Part shown: positions 61,375-64,000 of the stretch, one piece after another
Layout: the number at the start of each line of letters is the position of its first letter
Numbering within the stretch: position 1 is the first letter of the stretch
Source of the DNA: Pelodera strongyloides
Taxonomy: Eukaryota > Nematoda > Chromadorea > Rhabditida > Rhabditidae
NCBI GenBank assembly: GCA_036852015.1
Contig: JAANDG010000339.1
Location: 96,368-160,367, forward strand
DNA: 64,000 nucleotides
Direction of reading: 5' to 3'
Made by a program: the position numbers and the translations under genes
The notes under the pieces: generated by a model
Databases searched by the model: none
What the model was told of the DNA's origin: nothing
The model's input: the letters and a program-made list of their open reading frames with translations, nothing else

Positions 61375-64000
61375 CTAACTTACCTTGAATACCTTGAAGA
61401 CCGTTATATTAGCTGTTGGCTCGCCAACAGCGCAGGTCGCAATTACGCCATGAAGACCTGCATCTTGCGATGCGATTCCATGCACGTCCAAATGATTTAA
61501 CCATTGGGTCTGCCCATCTCGTTGGCGGTCGCCCTTGAGGACGCTTGTAATCGCGGGGACGCCATTATGTGACCCGAGTGGTCCATCGATTGTCATTTCT
61601 ACGAATGACATGACCAGCCCATCGATGTTTCGAGCTGTATATCATATCAATTATATCATCTACTCCGGACTTTTCTCGAAGTGTGACGTTTGAGTTTGAC
61701 ATACTATCCCGGAGGCGCGTGCCTACCATCTTACGCTCCATGGCTCTCTGGGTGACAAGTAAGGATTCTTCGTCTTTCTTTGTCGTGCACCAAGTTTCGG
61801 AAGCATAGGTCATTGCTGGCAGCACATGCGTGTTAAACACCTTTGCTTTCACTTCTTTTGACAGATTCACTTGGTGAGTACATCTCGTAGCTTCCAGAAA
61901 GCCTCCACCCAGACTGCTTACGCCGAGAGTGTTCGACGGTGAGGCTGTTGCTGGGGTTAACCTCGCGTGCAATGTAGACATACTTCCAGACTTTTCGAGC
62001 GTGCTGTTGCCAGTACGTATGTATGCACCGCCGTTTGGACAGTGATCGTTAGCCCTCCACTGCGTCTTGCCTGGGGGGCCTCAAGACCGATTAGCGACGT
62101 TACTCGAGTTAGTTCGTCTAGTTTTTCTGCAGTGTACATGGTCCTTGGCTATAAGAACCACATCGTCGGCAAACATAAGAACTGTAGTGTTTCGCCGTAA
62201 TGTGATAACCACCGGACATGTTGGCGTCTCTCAAATCACATTCCAGAGCAGCAAAAAACAGAGTGGGTGAAATGAAATCCCCTTGTTTGACTCCCGCTCA
62301 ACGGGCACCTTAACTGGTGTATGAAGGAGTTTGATGTCCGTGGCGCACTGGTATACATCTCGTCTATCCTAGCACGTAGCTTCTGGCGCTGCGTGATGTT
62401 TCAGAGCACTGAGGACCGCCTGCTTCTCACCGAATCGAACGCCTTTCGAAGTCTACAAACAACATACAGAGGGGTGTCTTGTACTCCCTAGACCGCTCGA
62501 TGACTTGACACACAGTGTGATGTGGTCAATAGTCGAGTCCCGTCTCGAAAGCCTGCCTGCTCTCTTCGATTGCCTTCTTCCAGCCACTTGCTAAGGTTCA
62601 AGATGACGCGAGAAAAGAGCTTTGACAGCTGTGACATCAACGCAATTGGTCGATATTGTTTATGTCCTCTTTGTTCCTTCTTATGGATCAGATGATGTTA
62701 CTACCTTTCCAGTCTCAGGGACGATTTTCATTTAGATGATATTGTTGAACAACCTACAAACCTCGGATAGAGCGACTTCGTAGCGTACTTGAGAGATCGA
62801 TGGAAATGCCACATTGTCAGGAGCCCTGTATTAGCATTCTCTTCAAACTCGCTCTCATCAACTCCGGTACGTCCTCATCACTTCAATGCCTGATTTCGGA
62901 ACAAGCCTCTTCGAAGCAAAGAATCCCCATAGAAATCTTTGATGATATCGCAATATCCTGGATCTTGGCTGCAAAGTACCGTCTTTGTCCATCATGCAGG
63001 GGTACATGTTGGTGCGTGAAACCGCAAACCCCTCCCGAAGCAATTCCACATTAATATATTTGACCAAACATGGTGTTTTATTAAAACGGTTATCAGTAAT
63101 CTAAAGAAACCACCTCCAGCCACTTCCATTTACGCGCGGAATTTATACCCTGCCATATGGCCACCGTTGCCTCCTTATGCAAGAAATAGCGTTGGCGTAC
63201 TTTCTTTATGGACATAGACGCTGGGCCGCTTCGAGGGCTTTAACCTCGTTAAAGCTCTTATAGTCTGTTTCAACCATCTTTCGTAGGTCGCGGCTGAGGC
63301 TCTGTACGTTTTGACCCTGATGTAGCCTTTTTCGTCTCTCACGGATCAATTCAATGGTCTTCGACGTCAGTCTTTCTCTAGGATGAGCACGAATGACCGG
63401 CCTAGCCTCAGCTGATGCCCTCGCCAATTCCCGGCTCAGTTCGGAGTACGACTGAGGTGAACCGTACCTCGACCAGTCCACTTGGTTCATTATAGCACGG
63501 GCTAGACCCGGATCAACGTCTCCACGCCTGGAGGTGCGCCTTCTGAACTTAACAGAACCAAAGTTGATGATGGACTTGACCAAGCGGTGATCTGAACTTG
63601 AGCCGCACCAGCTTCTACCGACGATCTTACAGTCAACGACCCGATGGGCGTCGTTGCAAAGGACATAGTCCAGCTGTTTCTTGGCACCTTGCGGGCTCTG
63701 CCACGTCCAAAGTCTACGCTTTCGTTGTTGGAACATGGTGTTCAACACGTACATGCACTGACTTTCCGCAAAATCTGCTAGCCGTTGACTACGGTCATTA
63801 CGAGTGTCTGCAGCGTAGTGCCCAACGTACGTCTCTCCATCGTCCCTGGGACCGATGGACGCGTTGAAATCACCGACGACAAGCTTGACATGTGCACGAC
63901 TGTTCGTCAGTTCTCGCTCAATGTCATCATAAAGCTCCTCCACGACCTCGTCGTCATACTCGCTGGTGGGAGCGTACACGTTAACAACGGTGAATGTCAC
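61375..64000 (-). mobile_element. RTE non-LTR retrotransposon, right-arm copy, truncated by window
   Basis: Minus strand. The endonuclease part (63,206-64,000) is one open frame of 264 residues with [23 protein letters not shown] and SSDHRLVKS. The left arm has a frameshift at the matching VVG site. In contrast, the reverse-transcriptase part (61,980-63,050) is broken by many frameshifts where the left arm keeps 156 residues open. So each copy has private lesions. Confidence 0.9.

Larger units (their letters stand above)
53012..64000 (-). repeat. right arm of the 22-kb inverted duplication
   Basis: Reverse complement of 41,767-53,009, running to the window edge. It lacks the 135-bp poly-C insertion and carries extra single-base losses in the Harbinger-like MITE (57,152-57,396) and in the reverse-transcriptase part of the RTE. 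Confidence 0.97.

Overview
The window looks like nuclear DNA of a small-intron invertebrate, most likely a nematode. Genes are split by many introns, often 31-60 bp, that end in a near-constant TTTCAG. Several first coding exons start just after an unpaired TTTCAG-like acceptor, as expected for spliced-leader trans-splicing. The non-LTR element is of the RTE type common in nematodes. One gene is NELF-C/D, a factor reported missing from Caenorhabditis elegans, so this is not a close Caenorhabditis relative. Species cannot be fixed from the sequence.

Layout of the single-copy part (1-41,700): a CIB calcium/integrin-binding EF-hand protein (minus, 392-2562); a complete lupus La protein (plus, 4382-8874); an unrecognised Ser/Pro-rich basic protein with a conserved C-terminal block (plus, 11,532-16,634); a MATH-BTB protein (minus, about 18,065-20,533); two adjacent minus-strand genes for predicted type I membrane proteins, gene A with an EGF-like domain (30,447-31,475) and gene B (23,946-30,385), spaced like a nematode operon; an unrecognised plus-strand gene (33,339-35,557); and the 3' half of NELF-C/D.

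From about 41,767 to the window end the DNA is an inverted duplication centred at 53,010/53,011, with only two unpaired bases between arms of about 11 kb. Each arm holds the 5' 14 exons of NELF-C/D, an RTE retrotransposon antisense to it in intron 14, a divergent unrecognised gene, a 42-bp minisatellite, a tRNA-like SINE head and foldback elements. The left arm continues outward into the missing NELF-C/D exons, so that copy is complete (20 exons, 666 codons by my count); the right copy runs off the window. The arms differ by scattered substitutions and many indels. This is either a real recent inverted duplication or an assembly or fold-back read artefact.

Introns and spacers are crowded with hairpin-forming non-autonomous elements. 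One large group is flanked by TTAA with ends AAAGGGA; two filled/empty site pairs inside the window show TTAA target duplication. A second group has GGGCGCGTTCGGGAT ends and 3-bp TNA duplications (Harbinger/Tourist-like). A third is GC-rich and built from GGCGTGCA words. No transposase for any of them was seen. Exon coordinates come from reading frames and splice signals by eye and may be off by a base or two.
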